Below, in pieces: positions 44,561 through 54,068 of a stretch of 64,000 nucleotides of DNA (the first letter of the stretch is position 1; the number at the start of each line of letters is the position of its first letter). A program made the position numbers and the translations under genes. The notes under the pieces were generated by a model. The model had not been told where the DNA came from, did no database searches, and saw only the letters and a program-made list of their open reading frames with translations. The DNA comes from Streptomyces sp. NBC_00878 (GTDB lineage: Bacteria; Actinomycetota; Actinomycetes; Streptomycetales; Streptomycetaceae), in contig NZ_JAPEOK010000001.1 of assembly GCF_026341515.1 (NCBI RefSeq), positions 7,998,001-8,062,000 of the forward strand. Reading direction: 5' to 3'.

Positions 44561-44761
44561 TCAGCCTCCTTGGACGGCGGTGAGGACTTCGACGCGGTCT
44601 CCCTCGGAGAGGAGGGTCTTCGACCACTGCGCGCGCGGGACGACGGTTTCGTTGAGGGCGGCGGCGACACCGGAGGGGGCCGCCGTGAGCGCGGCGACGA
44701 GGGTGTCGAGGGCGGTGTCCGCGGCCAGCTGCCGCCGCTCCCCGTTGACGAAGACGCTCAT
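44561..44761 (-). CDS. thiS: Sulfur carrier protein ThiS
   Basis: 66-residue ubiquitin-like sulfur carrier ending in the essential Gly-Gly (VEVLTAVQGG), whose C-terminal thiocarboxylate donates sulfur to the thiazole ring. SVFVNGERRQLAADTALDTL is the family's first strand-helix. ATG 44761 gives the usual length; an in-frame ATG at 44788 overlaps the thiO stop by 4 bases (ATGA) and would add nine residues, so coupling from there is also possible. Between thiO and thiG. Confidence 0.93.
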   Translation of the reverse strand: MSVFVNGERRQLAADTALDTLVAALTAAPSGVAAALNETVVPRAQWSKTLLSEGDRVEVLTAVQGG

Positions 44762-44784
44762 GCTCGTACGCGCTGCTCCGACGC

Positions 44785-46011
44785 TCATGCGGGCTGCTCC
44801 GAGAGCGCGGCGGTGCCGAACCGCCTGGGCGTGAACGGGCGGGCCTCGTCCGGGAGTTCACCGGTGGTCAGGGCGTGCGCCATGGCGTCCCCGGTGACGG
44901 GCGTGAGCAGCACACCGTTGCGGAAGTGGCCGGTCGCAAGGAGCAGCCCCGGGAGCTCGGTCGGGCCGAGCAGAGGCGCGTTGTCGGGGGAGCCCGGGCG
45001 CAGTCCGGCCCGCGTCTCGGTGAGCGGCAGTTCGGTGATGCCGGGGACGAGTTCGTGGGCGTCCCGCAGCAGCTCGTACACGCCGCCCGCGGTCACCGTG
45101 GTGTCCCAGCCCAGCTCCTCGCTGGTCGCGCCGACGACCAGTTCGCCGCTCTCCCGCGGCACCAGGTAGATGTGGCTGCCGCGGACGACGGCACGCACGC
45201 TGCGGCTCAGGAAGGGCGCGTACCGCTTCGGGATCGCCAGCCGCAGCACCTGTCCCTTCACGGGGCGCACCGGTGGCAGCACGTCGCCGGGGACGCCCGC
45301 GAGGCGTCCGCTGAGACTGCCCGCGGCGAGGACGACCTGGCCCGCCGAAAGCGCGGTGCCGTCCGTCGTCACGACGCCGACGGCCCGGTCCCGTACGACG
45401 GTCAGGCGGTCGGCCCACGTCCAGTGGAAGGTCACCCCGGCCCGCTCGCAGGCCGTGACCAGGGCCGCGGCGAGCCGCCGCGGATCGACCTGGTGGTCGC
45501 TGTCGACCCGCAGTCCGCCGCGCACGCCCGGCGCGAGCATCGGCTCCAGACGCCGGCACTCACGGCCGCTGAGCCACTCCGACTCCAGGCCCGACCGGCG
45601 TTGCAGGGCGTGCACTTCGCGCAGATGGGCACGGTCGTCGGCGTCGAGCGCGACGGCCAGCGCGCCGCACTGCCGGTATCCGATGTCCTGGCCGGTCGCC
45701 TCGGTCAGCTCGGCCGCGAAGGCCGGATAGCGGCGCGCCGAGGCCAGATTGAGGCCGAGCAGCGTCTGCTCGCCGTAGTGGAGTTCGGTGACGGCGGCCA
45801 GCATCCCGGCCGCGACCTGCGCGGCGCCGCCGCCGGGTTCGGGATCCACGAGCGCGGTCGTGAACCCGCGCTGCGCGGCCCGCCAGGCCGTGACGAGGCC
45901 GATGATGCCGCCCCCGACGACCAGGACGTCCGAGGTACGCGATGCCTCGGGTGAGGTGCGCGATGCAACGGGCGTATCGGATGCGTCGGGTGTCTCCGGT
46001 GTACGCGACAT
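44785..46011 (-). CDS. thiO: Glycine oxidase
   Basis: 408-residue FAD enzyme of the D-amino-acid-oxidase fold that makes the glycine imine used by ThiG. VLVVGGGIIGLVTAWRAAQRG is the FAD-binding motif, VGATSEELGWDTTVTAGGVYE and RAGLRPGSPDNAPLLGPTEL are typical C-terminal segments, and VLLATGHFRNGVLLTPVTGD is the terminal FAD loop. A disordered Pro/Ser/Thr-rich N-terminus of about 25 residues precedes the core. It is the first gene of the operon; its Shine-Dalgarno (GGGAGGGG) lies in the 3' end of the TPP riboswitch. Confidence 0.94.
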   Translation of the reverse strand: MSRTPETPDASDTPVASRTSPEASRTSDVLVVGGGIIGLVTAWRAAQRGFTTALVDPEPGGGAAQVAAGMLAAVTELHYGEQTLLGLNLASARRYPAFAAELTEATGQDIGYRQCGALAVALDADDRAHLREVHALQRRSGLESEWLSGRECRRLEPMLAPGVRGGLRVDSDHQVDPRRLAAALVTACERAGVTFHWTWADRLTVVRDRAVGVVTTDGTALSAGQVVLAAGSLSGRLAGVPGDVLPPVRPVKGQVLRLAIPKRYAPFLSRSVRAVVRGSHIYLVPRESGELVVGATSEELGWDTTVTAGGVYELLRDAHELVPGITELPLTETRAGLRPGSPDNAPLLGPTELPGLLLATGHFRNGVLLTPVTGDAMAHALTTGELPDEARPFTPRRFGTAALSEQPA

Positions 46012-46021
46012 GGGCGTCCAG

Positions 46022-46113
46022 CCCCTCCCTTCGCCGGCATGACCCGGATCAGGTTCGTACGGTCGGAGGCCGTCCCAGCCTCCCTCTCAGCCCGGTGCGT
46101 CCGGACTCCCGCG
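46022..46113 (-). promoter_or_regulatory. TPP riboswitch (THI element) controlling thiO-thiS-thiG
   Basis: On the minus strand CGGGAGTCCGG, ACCGGGCTGAGAGGGAGGC, CGACCGTACGAACCTGATCC and GGGTCATGCCGGCGAAGGGA are the conserved THI-box elements in the right order. The 3' end runs into GGGAGGGG, the thiO Shine-Dalgarno ten bases before the ATG, so control of translation start is likely. A TAGGGT hexamer at 46136-46131 may be the promoter -10. Confidence 0.95.
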
Positions 46114-46174
46114 AGTGCTTTACGTTGGCCACCCTAGCCCTTCGCCCCGACAGCCTGTAAGGGAGCCCTCACGC

Positions 46175-46519
46175 ATGGCCCGCTCGCTCGACGGCCTCGT
46201 CCTCTCACCGGTCGCCGACCAGGCCCCGGGCCAGGTGGGGACGTGCACCCGCTTCGCGTACCACGAGAAGGACGGCGAGATCTGGGCCGAGTACGCGGGC
46301 GGCGACGTCGTACGCGGCCACCTGGTGGGCACGCGCGAGGACGACCGGCTCGACTTCCGGTACGTCCAGCTGAAGGCGGACGGCACCACGTCGTCGGGGC
46401 ACTGCGTCTCCCTGGTCGTCGACCTCGCCGACGGGCGGGTACGCCTGGAGGAGACCTGGGAGTGGGAGTCCCAGGAGGGCAGCGGGACGAGTGTGGTCGA
46501 AGAGGTCACCGACGCCTGA
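46175..46519 (+). CDS. Small conserved beta-rich protein, function unknown
   Basis: 114 residues. Segments such as VGTCTRFAYHEKDGEIWAEY, AGGDVVRGHLVGTREDDRLD and FRYVQLKADGTTSSGHCVS alternate short strands with turns, suggesting a small lipocalin-like or beta-sandwich fold. Homologues often carry an unsupported N-acetylglutamate synthase label; nothing here supports that reaction, as there is no GNAT motif. There is no signal peptide. ATG 46175 has GGGAG upstream. It is divergent from the thiO operon and starts only about 60 bases after the riboswitch promoter region. Confidence 0.78.
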   Translation: MARSLDGLVLSPVADQAPGQVGTCTRFAYHEKDGEIWAEYAGGDVVRGHLVGTREDDRLDFRYVQLKADGTTSSGHCVSLVVDLADGRVRLEETWEWESQEGSGTSVVEEVTDA

Positions 46520-46585
46520 CGCTGTGCAACAGCTCACTGATCGTGCCCCCTGACCGACGATTTCGCGAGTGTCTATGGTGATCAG

Positions 46586-47827
46586 GTGAGTGAGCAGACG
46601 CAGGGGCGGACGCAGGGACAGGGCCCGGCGGCGCGACGCGGCGCCGTGATCGTCGGTGCGGGCATGGCGGGCGTCCAGACGGCCGTCGCCCTGCGGGAAC
46701 GGGGCTTCACCGGAAGCGTGACGCTGATCGGCGCGGAGCCCCACCAGCCGTACGACCGGCCCCCGCTGTCCAAGGCCGTCCTGCTCGGAAAGGCCGAGGG
46801 CTCCGCCTTCGACGTCGACTTCGAGGCCCTCGACGTGGAGCTCCGCCTGGGGCTCGAAGTGACCGGCGTACGCCCCGCGCGGCACGAGCTCGACACCGGC
46901 GACGGTCCGGTTCCGTACGACGTCCTGGTCGTCGCCACGGGAGCGGAACCGATCCAACTGCCGGGCGCCGAGGGCGTACCCGGCGTCCATCTGCTGCGCA
47001 CGCTGGACGACGCCGAGCGGCTGCGCCCCGTCCTCGCCCGGCAGCACGACATCGTCGTGGTGGGCGCGGGCTGGATCGGCGCGGAGTTCGCCACGGCGGC
47101 GCGCGAGGCGGGCTGCGCGGTGACCGTCGTCGAGGCCGCCGACCGGCCGCTCGCGGGCGCGCTGCCCGACGACGTGGCCGCTCCCATGGCCGCCTGGTAC
47201 GCGGACAGCGGGACGGTGCTGCGCACCCACGCGCGCGTGCAGCGCGTCGAGCCGGGTGCGGTGGTCCTCGACGACGGCTCGCGGCTGCCCGCGGACGCCG
47301 TCGTCGTCGGCATCGGGGCCCGGCCCGCCACGGCCTGGCTGGCCGGCTCCGGGATCGACCTCGGCGCCCATCGCGAGGTCGTCGCGGACGACCGCCTGCG
47401 CACCTCCGTACCGGACGTCTACGCGGTCGGCGACTGTGCCTCGTTCCCGTCGGGCCGCTACGGAGAGCGCCTGCTGGTCCACCACTGGGACAACGCCCTC
47501 CAGGGCCCGCGCACGGTCGCCGCGAACATCGTCGGCGAGACGTCCGCCGTGTACGACCCCGTGCCGTACTTCTGGTCCGAACAGTTCGGCCGCTTCGTCC
47601 AGTACGCGGGCCATCACGCGTCCGCCGACAGCACGGTCCGGCGTGGCGACCCGGCCGGACCGTCCTGGTCGGTGTGCTGGCTCCGCGAGGACCGCCTGGT
47701 CGCGATCCTGGCCGTGGGGAGGCCGCGGGATCTGGCGCAGGGGAAGCGGCTGATCGAGGCGGGCACGCCGATGGACTCCGGGCTCCTCGCGGATCCCGCA
47801 CTGCCGCTCAAGGGCGCGACGGCCTGA
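46586..47827 (+). CDS. FAD-dependent ferredoxin/rubredoxin-reductase-like oxidoreductase
   Basis: 413 residues with the class I pyridine nucleotide-disulfide reductase fold. AVIVGAGMAGVQTAVALRER is the FAD-binding motif, YDRPPLSKAVLLG is characteristic of oxygenase-coupled ferredoxin reductases, IVVVGAGWIGAEFATAAREAG is the NAD-binding motif, and VYAVGDCASF is the second FAD site. The C-terminal reductase domain follows (VPYFWSEQFGRFVQYAG). There is no linked ferredoxin or P450 gene nearby except the [2Fe-2S] bfd 7 kb away, so the partner is unknown. Confidence 0.9.
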   Translation: MSEQTQGRTQGQGPAARRGAVIVGAGMAGVQTAVALRERGFTGSVTLIGAEPHQPYDRPPLSKAVLLGKAEGSAFDVDFEALDVELRLGLEVTGVRPARHELDTGDGPVPYDVLVVATGAEPIQLPGAEGVPGVHLLRTLDDAERLRPVLARQHDIVVVGAGWIGAEFATAAREAGCAVTVVEAADRPLAGALPDDVAAPMAAWYADSGTVLRTHARVQRVEPGAVVLDDGSRLPADAVVVGIGARPATAWLAGSGIDLGAHREVVADDRLRTSVPDVYAVGDCASFPSGRYGERLLVHHWDNALQGPRTVAANIVGETSAVYDPVPYFWSEQFGRFVQYAGHHASADSTVRRGDPAGPSWSVCWLREDRLVAILAVGRPRDLAQGKRLIEAGTPMDSGLLADPALPLKGATA

Positions 47828-47880
47828 GCGCTCAGCCTCGGCGCTCCGCTGGAAGGCCGTCCGATGGCTGCGGGCCGTCC

Positions 47881-47930
47881 GTGGCTGGTCGCAAAGTTCC
47901 CCGCGCCCCTGAAGGGCGCGGCCCTGTGTG
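47881..47930. repeat. Dispersed family A repeat, single diverged copy
   Basis: GTGGCTGGTCGCAAAGTTCC followed by CCGCGCCCCTGAAGGGCGCG, between the reductase gene and the Rv2175c-like gene. The CGCGCAG of other copies reads CGCAAAG here. Confidence 0.7.
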
Positions 47931-48011
47931 AGGGGCCGTGGGGCCGCGGGCGTGACACGGTCGCACCGGCCTGGGTACCGAGTGTCAGTCCGAGATGGCA
48001 GGCTTGTGTTC

Positions 48012-48383
48012 GTGACCGAGATTGACGTAAAGATCGATGCTCTCGTCCCCGCCTGGCTCACCCTCCCCGACATCGCCGAACAGCTCGGCGTCGAGGTGAC
48101 CCGCGTCCGGCAGCTGGTCAAGGAAGGCCAGCTCATCGCCGTACGCCGTGGTGAGAACCGCGCGCTGCACGTTCCCGCCGCCTTCATCGACGGGACCGAA
48201 CAGAAGGTCGTCAAGGGCCTGTCCGGCACCTTGACGCTCCTGCGGGACGACGGCTTCACCGACGAAGAGATGCTCGAGTGGCTCTTCACGCCCGACGAGA
48301 GCCTGCCCGGCACCCCCGCGCAGGCCCTGAGCGAGAATCGCGGCACGGAGGTGAAGCGCCGCGCCCAGGCGCTCGCCGTCTGA
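48012..48383 (+). CDS. Rv2175c-family winged-helix DNA-binding protein
   Basis: 123 residues. The N-terminal helix-turn-helix is LPDIAEQLGVEVTRVRQLVK and the wing is EGQLIAVRRGENRALHVPAAF. The C-terminal part (KVVKGLSGTLTLLRDDGFTD, EEMLEWLFTPDESLPG) matches the mycobacterial Rv2175c pattern. Rv2175c is a DNA-binding substrate of the kinase PknL, which abolishes its binding when phosphorylated. Here no kinase is adjacent, but a PASTA kinase gene lies 4.4 kb away. GTG 48012 or GTG 48006 can serve as start. Confidence 0.85.
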   Translation: MTEIDVKIDALVPAWLTLPDIAEQLGVEVTRVRQLVKEGQLIAVRRGENRALHVPAAFIDGTEQKVVKGLSGTLTLLRDDGFTDEEMLEWLFTPDESLPGTPAQALSENRGTEVKRRAQALAV

Positions 48384-48500
48384 CCTGATCACGCCGTCCG
48401 GCGTACGGGCCGCGCTCCCTTACGGCCCGTACGCCACCGACTATGGTCCGTAGCCACCGGCCACGGCCCGTACGTCACGACCGACACGGGGGACCCACGC

Positions 48501-49151
48501 ATGCCCGCATCCACCGCACGCGACCGGCTCGCCGATGCCCGGGTCTACCTCTGTACGGACGCGCGCAAGCGCCAGGGCGACCTCGCCGCCTTCCTGGACG
48601 AGGTCCTGGCGAACGGCGTGGACATCGTGCAGCTGCGGGACAAGGGCATGGAGGCGGCCGAGGAGCTGGAGCACCTCGCCGTCCTCGCGGACGCCTGCCG
48701 CAGGCACGGCACGCTGCTCGCGGTGAACGACCGGGCGGACGTCGCCCACGCCATCGGCGCCGACGTGCTGCACCTGGGCCAGGGCGACCTTCCGGTACCG
48801 GCCGCCCGGGCGATCCTCGGCGCCGACGTCCTGATCGGCCGCTCCACGCACGCGGAGCCGGAGGCCGCTGCCGCTGCCGTCCAGGAGGGCGTGGACTACT
48901 TCTGCACCGGCCCCTGCTGGCCGACCCCCACCAAGCCCGGCCGCCACGCGCCGGGCCTCGACCTGGTCCGGTACACGGCCGCGCTTGCCACGGACCGTCC
49001 CTGGTTCGCCATCGGCGGCATCGACCTCGGCAACCTCGACGAGGTGGTCGAAGCGGGCGCCCGCCGCGTCGTCGTCGTACGGGCGATCACGGAGGCCGAC
49101 GACCCTGGCGCGGCGGCGGCGGAGTTCGCGAAGCGTCTGCGTCACGCGTAG
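48501..49151 (+). CDS. thiE: Thiamine phosphate synthase
   Basis: 216-residue TIM-barrel enzyme coupling the thiazole and pyrimidine phosphates. Motifs: [35 protein letters not shown] with [21 protein letters not shown] and [15 protein letters not shown], then [20 protein letters not shown]. All are usual for the family. It has a separate promoter from thiOSG, and I see no TPP riboswitch before it. metF follows on the same strand after 89 bases. Confidence 0.95.
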   Translation: MPASTARDRLADARVYLCTDARKRQGDLAAFLDEVLANGVDIVQLRDKGMEAAEELEHLAVLADACRRHGTLLAVNDRADVAHAIGADVLHLGQGDLPVPAARAILGADVLIGRSTHAEPEAAAAAVQEGVDYFCTGPCWPTPTKPGRHAPGLDLVRYTAALATDRPWFAIGGIDLGNLDEVVEAGARRVVVVRAITEADDPGAAAAEFAKRLRHA

Positions 49152-49231
49152 GCGTCCGAGGGATGGACAACAAATCGACAAACCGGGCAAATTCTCAAGA
49201 TCCGGTTGGGAGACCGTCGACCCCTGACTAA

Positions 49232-50164
<933 letters not shown>

Positions 50165-50221
50165 ACCGGTCGCATAGTCGTACGCAACACTGCGTAGCGG
50201 CCACCTGGGAGAGGGGCGTAC

Positions 50222-51217
50222 ATGGGCTGGACGGTCCTCTACATCGCGTTCGGCATCGTCGCGCTGTGGCTGCTCGGTGAGGTGCTGCTGCAGTACAAGG
50301 CGCGGCTGCGCTGGCGGCTGCTGGCCTTCGCGGGCTTCCTCGGTGTGGTCATCGGTGTCCTGATTCCGTCCGTGGTGGTCATCGGCCTGGGTGCCGCGGC
50401 CTTCGCCGTCGGGCAGACGTACGTCACGCTGTCGTTCCGCAGCGGCTTCGCGGCCGGCTGGGCCGTCAGCGGCCTCGGCGGCGGACGCGAGGGCGCCAGC
50501 AAGCGCCGCCGCGGCGAGGAGCGCAAGGACCCGACGCTGGAAGTCACCGACCTCCAGGCCGCGGAAAGCGACAGCGGAACGTATCCTCGCCAGGACTTCG
50601 CCCAGGACGACGCCTTCGGGCGGGACGACTCGGTCTTCGGCCAGCGTCCCCAGACCGCCGCGGAGTCGACCTCCGTCTACGAGCCGCAGCCCATTCCGGA
50701 CGACACGGGTCAGTACGGCGTCTACAGCGACACGGCCTACGCCGCCGCCACCGACCAGGCGTACGCGGCCGCCGCCCAGGCGCAGGGCCAGGGGCAGGCG
50801 CAGGCCCAGGACCCGCTCGGCCAGAACTACGGCTACGACGGCTACTCCGGCTACGACCAGCAGCAGTACGGCTACGACACCGGGCAGCAGCAGTACGCCG
50901 CCTACTCCGACCCGTACGTCGGCACGCAGGCCTATGACGCCGCGTCGTACGGCCAGCCCTACGACGCCTCGCAGCAGCAGTACGCGCAGCAGGGCTACAC
51001 CCAGGACCCGTACGCCACCAACGGCGGCTACGCCAGTGAGACCCCGGCCGGCGGTGTCTGGGTGCCGCAGCAGCGCAACACCGAGGACCCGTACGGCGGC
51101 GAACTCCCGCCGGAGCAGCAGTATCCGTACGACGGCAACGGAAACGGGAACAACGGCACCAACGGGAGCAACGGACAGCAGCAGGGCGGCGGGTACGACG
51201 AGCAGTATCGATTCTGA
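50222..51217 (+). CDS. Membrane protein with long Gln/Tyr/Gly/Asp-rich disordered tail
   Basis: 331 residues. Two hydrophobic segments lie at about 3-23 and 32-68, with a basic loop between (QYKARLRWR). From residue 85 on, a cytoplasmic tail is first basic (SKRRRGEERKD) and then strongly enriched in Gln, Tyr, Gly, Ala and Asp, with degenerate repeats such as QYGYD, GYDQQQYGYD, QQQYAQQGY and DPYxG. Such prion-like tails tend to form condensates or bind proteins, but no function is known. Tyr residues recur in a near-regular pattern of 6-10. Confidence 0.85.
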   Translation: MGWTVLYIAFGIVALWLLGEVLLQYKARLRWRLLAFAGFLGVVIGVLIPSVVVIGLGAAAFAVGQTYVTLSFRSGFAAGWAVSGLGGGREGASKRRRGEERKDPTLEVTDLQAAESDSGTYPRQDFAQDDAFGRDDSVFGQRPQTAAESTSVYEPQPIPDDTGQYGVYSDTAYAAATDQAYAAAAQAQGQGQAQAQDPLGQNYGYDGYSGYDQQQYGYDTGQQQYAAYSDPYVGTQAYDAASYGQPYDASQQQYAQQGYTQDPYATNGGYASETPAGGVWVPQQRNTEDPYGGELPPEQQYPYDGNGNGNNGTNGSNGQQQGGGYDEQYRF

Positions 51218-51231
51218 GTGAGCCGATACTG

Positions 51232-51254
51232 ACCGGGGTTCGACGCGCCCCGGT
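51232..51254. terminator. Terminator between convergent genes
   Basis: ACCGGGG (51232-51238) pairs with CCCCGGT (51248-51254), 12 bases before the stop of the convergent oxidoreductase gene. Confidence 0.6.
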
Positions 51255-51265
51255 CGCCCCGTCAC

Positions 51266-52801
51266 TCACTGCGAGCCCTGGAAGTCCGGCCCCTCCACGA
51301 TGAGTCCGGCGACCAGCGCGCCGGACATGCCCGCGTGCGGCAGCCCGCCGCCGGGGTGCGCCCAGCCGCCGACCGTGAACAGGCCCGGTATGCGCGTGCT
51401 GTTGGCGGGCCGCAGCAGTGTGCCGTCCGCACCGGCCAGCGCGGGAGCGGGCACGGCGCCCTCCTTGGCACCGGTCTCCCGCTCCGTGTCCACCGGGGTG
51501 CGGACCTCGCGCCACAGCACGCGCTCGCGCAGACCAGGCACCGCCCGCCCGGCGGCTGAGACCATACGGTCGGCGAAGGCGTCCGCGGCACCGGCCGCTG
51601 TCCAGTCGTAGTGAGCCAAGGACGGCACCGTCGCCGTGAGCACCACGGACTCGTGGTCGTCGTCCGGGCGCAGCAGCGGATCGTCCGGCCGGTCCACCCA
51701 CACGGTGGGCCGCGTCGCCGCCCACACGGTGGGCCGTGTCGCCGGCCTGCCGATCTCGAAGACGGTCCTCTCGTCGGCCCGGTCCGTGGTGTGCACGACC
51801 GTGCGGTGTACGGCGCCCGGCTCGCGCGGGCCGCGCAGGGCGAGGCAGACGACGGCCTTTCCACAGGCCAGGGACCCGGAGCGCGGCTCGGGCCCGTCGC
51901 CCTCGTACAGGTCCTCGCGACTCGTCAGGTCCGCCAGGAGTTCCGGCGGGCCGCCCACGACGAAGTCGGCCTCGGCGACGGTCCCGTCGCGCAGCTCCAC
52001 GCCGGCCGCCCGGCCGTCCTTCTCCGCGACCGAGACGACCTCCGCGTCGAAGACGAACTCCACCCGGCGGGCCGCACACCGCTCGTACACGGCGCGCGCC
52101 AACTCCCGGATCCCGCCGCGCACATACCAGGCGCCGAAGGCGTGCTCCATGTAGGGCAGGACCGCCGCGCTCGCCGGGGCGGTGTCCGGGTCGAGGCCGT
52201 ACGCGAGCGCGTGGCTCTCCAGGAGGGCGGTGAGACGGGGATCGGCCAGCTCCCACGCGCCGACCTCCGCGAGGGTCCGTGCCGTGCGGGTGCGCAGCAG
52301 CCGGCGCTGCCGCAGTGCGGGGTAGGGCTCGCGCTCGCCCAGTACCTGCCAGTTGGGCCACAGCGGCTCTTCCAGGAGGGGGCGGCGTGTCCGGTCCCAG
52401 GCCTCGCGGGCCCGGATCAGGAAGTCGCCCCAGCGCTCGCCCGCGCCTGCCCCGAGGGCCTCGCCCAGGGCCGAGACGACGCCCGCGCGGGAGGCGTTCG
52501 GCAGCGAGACCTCCGTGCCGTCCGCGAAGACGTGCCGCGCCGCCGGGTCGACCTGGACCAGGTCGACGCATGCCTCCAGGGGCTCCTTGCCCGTCTTGAT
52601 GAACAAGTCGCGGTAGACCGCGGGCAGCTGGAGCAGCCCCGGGCCGGTGTCGAAGGCGAAGCCGTCGCGCTCGAAGCGGCCCACCGCCCCGCCGTACGTC
52701 GCCGCGCGCTCGTACACCACCACCCGGTGGCCCGCGACGGCCAGCCGGGCAGCGGTCGCCATCGCGCCCATCCCGGCGCCGATCACCGCGATTCGTGCCA
52801 T
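51266..52801 (-). CDS. Phytoene-desaturase-like (CrtI-type) FAD oxidoreductase
   Basis: 511 residues. RIAVIGAGMGAMATAARLAV is the dinucleotide motif at the N-terminus, RVVVYERAATYGGAVGRFER completes it, and DGFAFDTGPGLLQLPAVYRD follows as in CrtI. The C-terminal GLFTVGGWAHPGGGLPHAGM is the CrtI signature. In many actinobacteria such a gene stands alone outside carotenoid clusters, and none is present here, so carotene desaturation is not implied. ATG 52801 starts at the conserved MARIAVIG. There is an internal duplication of eight residues (ATRPTVWA, then ATRPTVWV) from a 24-base tandem repeat. Confidence 0.88.
   Translation of the reverse strand: MARIAVIGAGMGAMATAARLAVAGHRVVVYERAATYGGAVGRFERDGFAFDTGPGLLQLPAVYRDLFIKTGKEPLEACVDLVQVDPAARHVFADGTEVSLPNASRAGVVSALGEALGAGAGERWGDFLIRAREAWDRTRRPLLEEPLWPNWQVLGEREPYPALRQRRLLRTRTARTLAEVGAWELADPRLTALLESHALAYGLDPDTAPASAAVLPYMEHAFGAWYVRGGIRELARAVYERCAARRVEFVFDAEVVSVAEKDGRAAGVELRDGTVAEADFVVGGPPELLADLTSREDLYEGDGPEPRSGSLACGKAVVCLALRGPREPGAVHRTVVHTTDRADERTVFEIGRPATRPTVWAATRPTVWVDRPDDPLLRPDDDHESVVLTATVPSLAHYDWTAAGAADAFADRMVSAAGRAVPGLRERVLWREVRTPVDTERETGAKEGAVPAPALAGADGTLLRPANSTRIPGLFTVGGWAHPGGGLPHAGMSGALVAGLIVEGPDFQGSQ
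51697..51744. repeat. 24-base tandem duplication inside the CrtI-like gene
   Basis: Two units of 24 bases (51697-51720, 51721-51744) differing at one position, encoding the duplicated ATRPTVW segment. In frame, in a loop between secondary-structure elements. Confidence 0.85.
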
Positions 52802-52974
52802 GCCACGGACTGTATCGGCCGCCACTGACAACCGGTCTCCGGCTCTGTGCGGCAGCGGCTCGCCGGGCGGTCGGCCGAGGCGGCGCGGCGGGCGCTGAGG
52901 GGCGGCTGGGGTCGGCCAGGAGCTACCCGTGGCCTGGGAGTCGGGCCCCGGGCCCGGGAGTCGGCCGAGGTCGG

Positions 52975-53042
52975 CCAGGGGGCCTGGCAGGTCCTGTCAG
53001 GTCCTGCCAGGGCCTGACTGGGCCTGACTGGGCCTGACTGGG
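52975..53042. repeat. Short tandem repeats upstream of the CrtI-like gene
   Basis: GGCCTGACTG is repeated three times at 53011-53040, preceded by GGCAGGTCCTGTCAGGTCCTG. A GGGAGTCGG unit is also repeated at about 52936-52965. No coding role. Confidence 0.65.
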
Positions 53043-53053
53043 GCGGTCGGAGG

Positions 53054-53710
53054 TCAGCCCGGTGGTCGGCTCACCACTCCCGTGAGCCGTTTCTCCTCGC
53101 GGCGCTGGGCCCTGCGGCGCAGGAACCGTCTGATCCGCGAGACCAGGAAGTAGAGCACCACCAGACCGGCCAGCAGCAGGACGCCCGCGATGATCGCCGC
53201 GGCCTCCGGGTTGAACATCGCGAAGGTGATGATCCCGGCGACTCCGAGATCCTCGGCGGTGCTCATCACGAAGTTGCTGAACGGCTCCGGCGACGTGTTG
53301 ATCGCCATCCGCGTCCCGGCCTTGATGGCGTGGCTCGCCAGCGCCGACGAGCCGCCGATCGCGCCGGCCACCAGATCGGGCAGCGAACCGCTCTGCCCGG
53401 CCAGCAGGGCCGCGACGACGGCCCCGGACACCGGGCGGATCACGGTGTGGACGGTGTCCCACACCGAATCCACGTACGGGATCTTGTCGGCGACGGCCTC
53501 GCAGGCGAACAGGACGCCCGCCGCTATGAGGACCTCAGGGCGCTGCAGCGACTCGGGCACTTCGTCGGTCAGCCCGGTCGCGCCGAATATGCCGAGGAGC
53601 AGCACCACCGCGTACGCGTTGACGCCGCTGGCCCAGCCGCTGGTGAAGACGAGGGGGAGTACGGACACGGACGCGATCGTAACCAGTCGGCAACGGCGCG
53701 TCCTGGGCAT
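53054..53710 (-). CDS. DUF4126 membrane protein
   Basis: 218 residues, with an N-terminal region VLPLVFTSGWASGVNAYAVV followed by several hydrophobic helices with Gly/Ala-rich turns (AGAIGGSSALASHAIKAGTR, SGAVVAALLAG) and a basic C-terminal tail (RIRRFLRRRAQRREEKR). The pattern matches DUF4126, a widespread membrane domain of unknown function. ATG 53710 has no Shine-Dalgarno; a GTG within the first 20 residues may be the true start. It is in the same orientation as the TetR gene upstream, separated by 343 bases of repeats. Confidence 0.8.
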   Translation of the reverse strand: MPRTRRCRLVTIASVSVLPLVFTSGWASGVNAYAVVLLLGIFGATGLTDEVPESLQRPEVLIAAGVLFACEAVADKIPYVDSVWDTVHTVIRPVSGAVVAALLAGQSGSLPDLVAGAIGGSSALASHAIKAGTRMAINTSPEPFSNFVMSTAEDLGVAGIITFAMFNPEAAAIIAGVLLLAGLVVLYFLVSRIRRFLRRRAQRREEKRLTGVVSRPPG

Positions 53711-54068
53711 GAGTGCGGACGACTGAGTATCCGTACCTAGTGAGTGAGTTGAGTACGCGCGCGGATGGGTGCCGACCTGCGCGAACGGGAGAGTGGAGGC
53801 ACGGAAGGGGGCGCGGCTCCGGAACCGCCGACACGGGGCGGCGGAACGGTGCAGCGCCCTTGTCCGCTCCTTCCGCCGGCAACTCGGCGGGAGTGAGCCA
53901 CGGGGGGACCCGGGGGAGACCGGAACGGGGGAACCAACGGGGGAGTACGGGGAAACACGGGGGAGCACAAAAGGGGCGCCGATCCGGCGTGGCCCGCGGG
54001 GGACGCGGCCACTTCGGACCGGCGCTTCACTTGTGCCCGATCACTTGTGCCCGATCACTTGTGCCTGA
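53711..54068. other. 358-base gene-free region with G-rich and 14-base repeats
   Basis: From about 53903 to 53975 the plus strand carries six clusters of GGGGGA spaced 9-12 bases apart (CGGGGGGACCC, GGGGGAGACC, GGGGGAACC and so on). A 14-base tandem repeat follows at 54028. No coding sequence is supported. Confidence 0.55.

Noticed and set aside
51266..52801. Carotenoid biosynthesis locus around the CrtI-like gene
   Set aside because: No crtE, crtB, crtY or similar genes are nearby; stand-alone CrtI-like oxidoreductases are common in actinobacteria.
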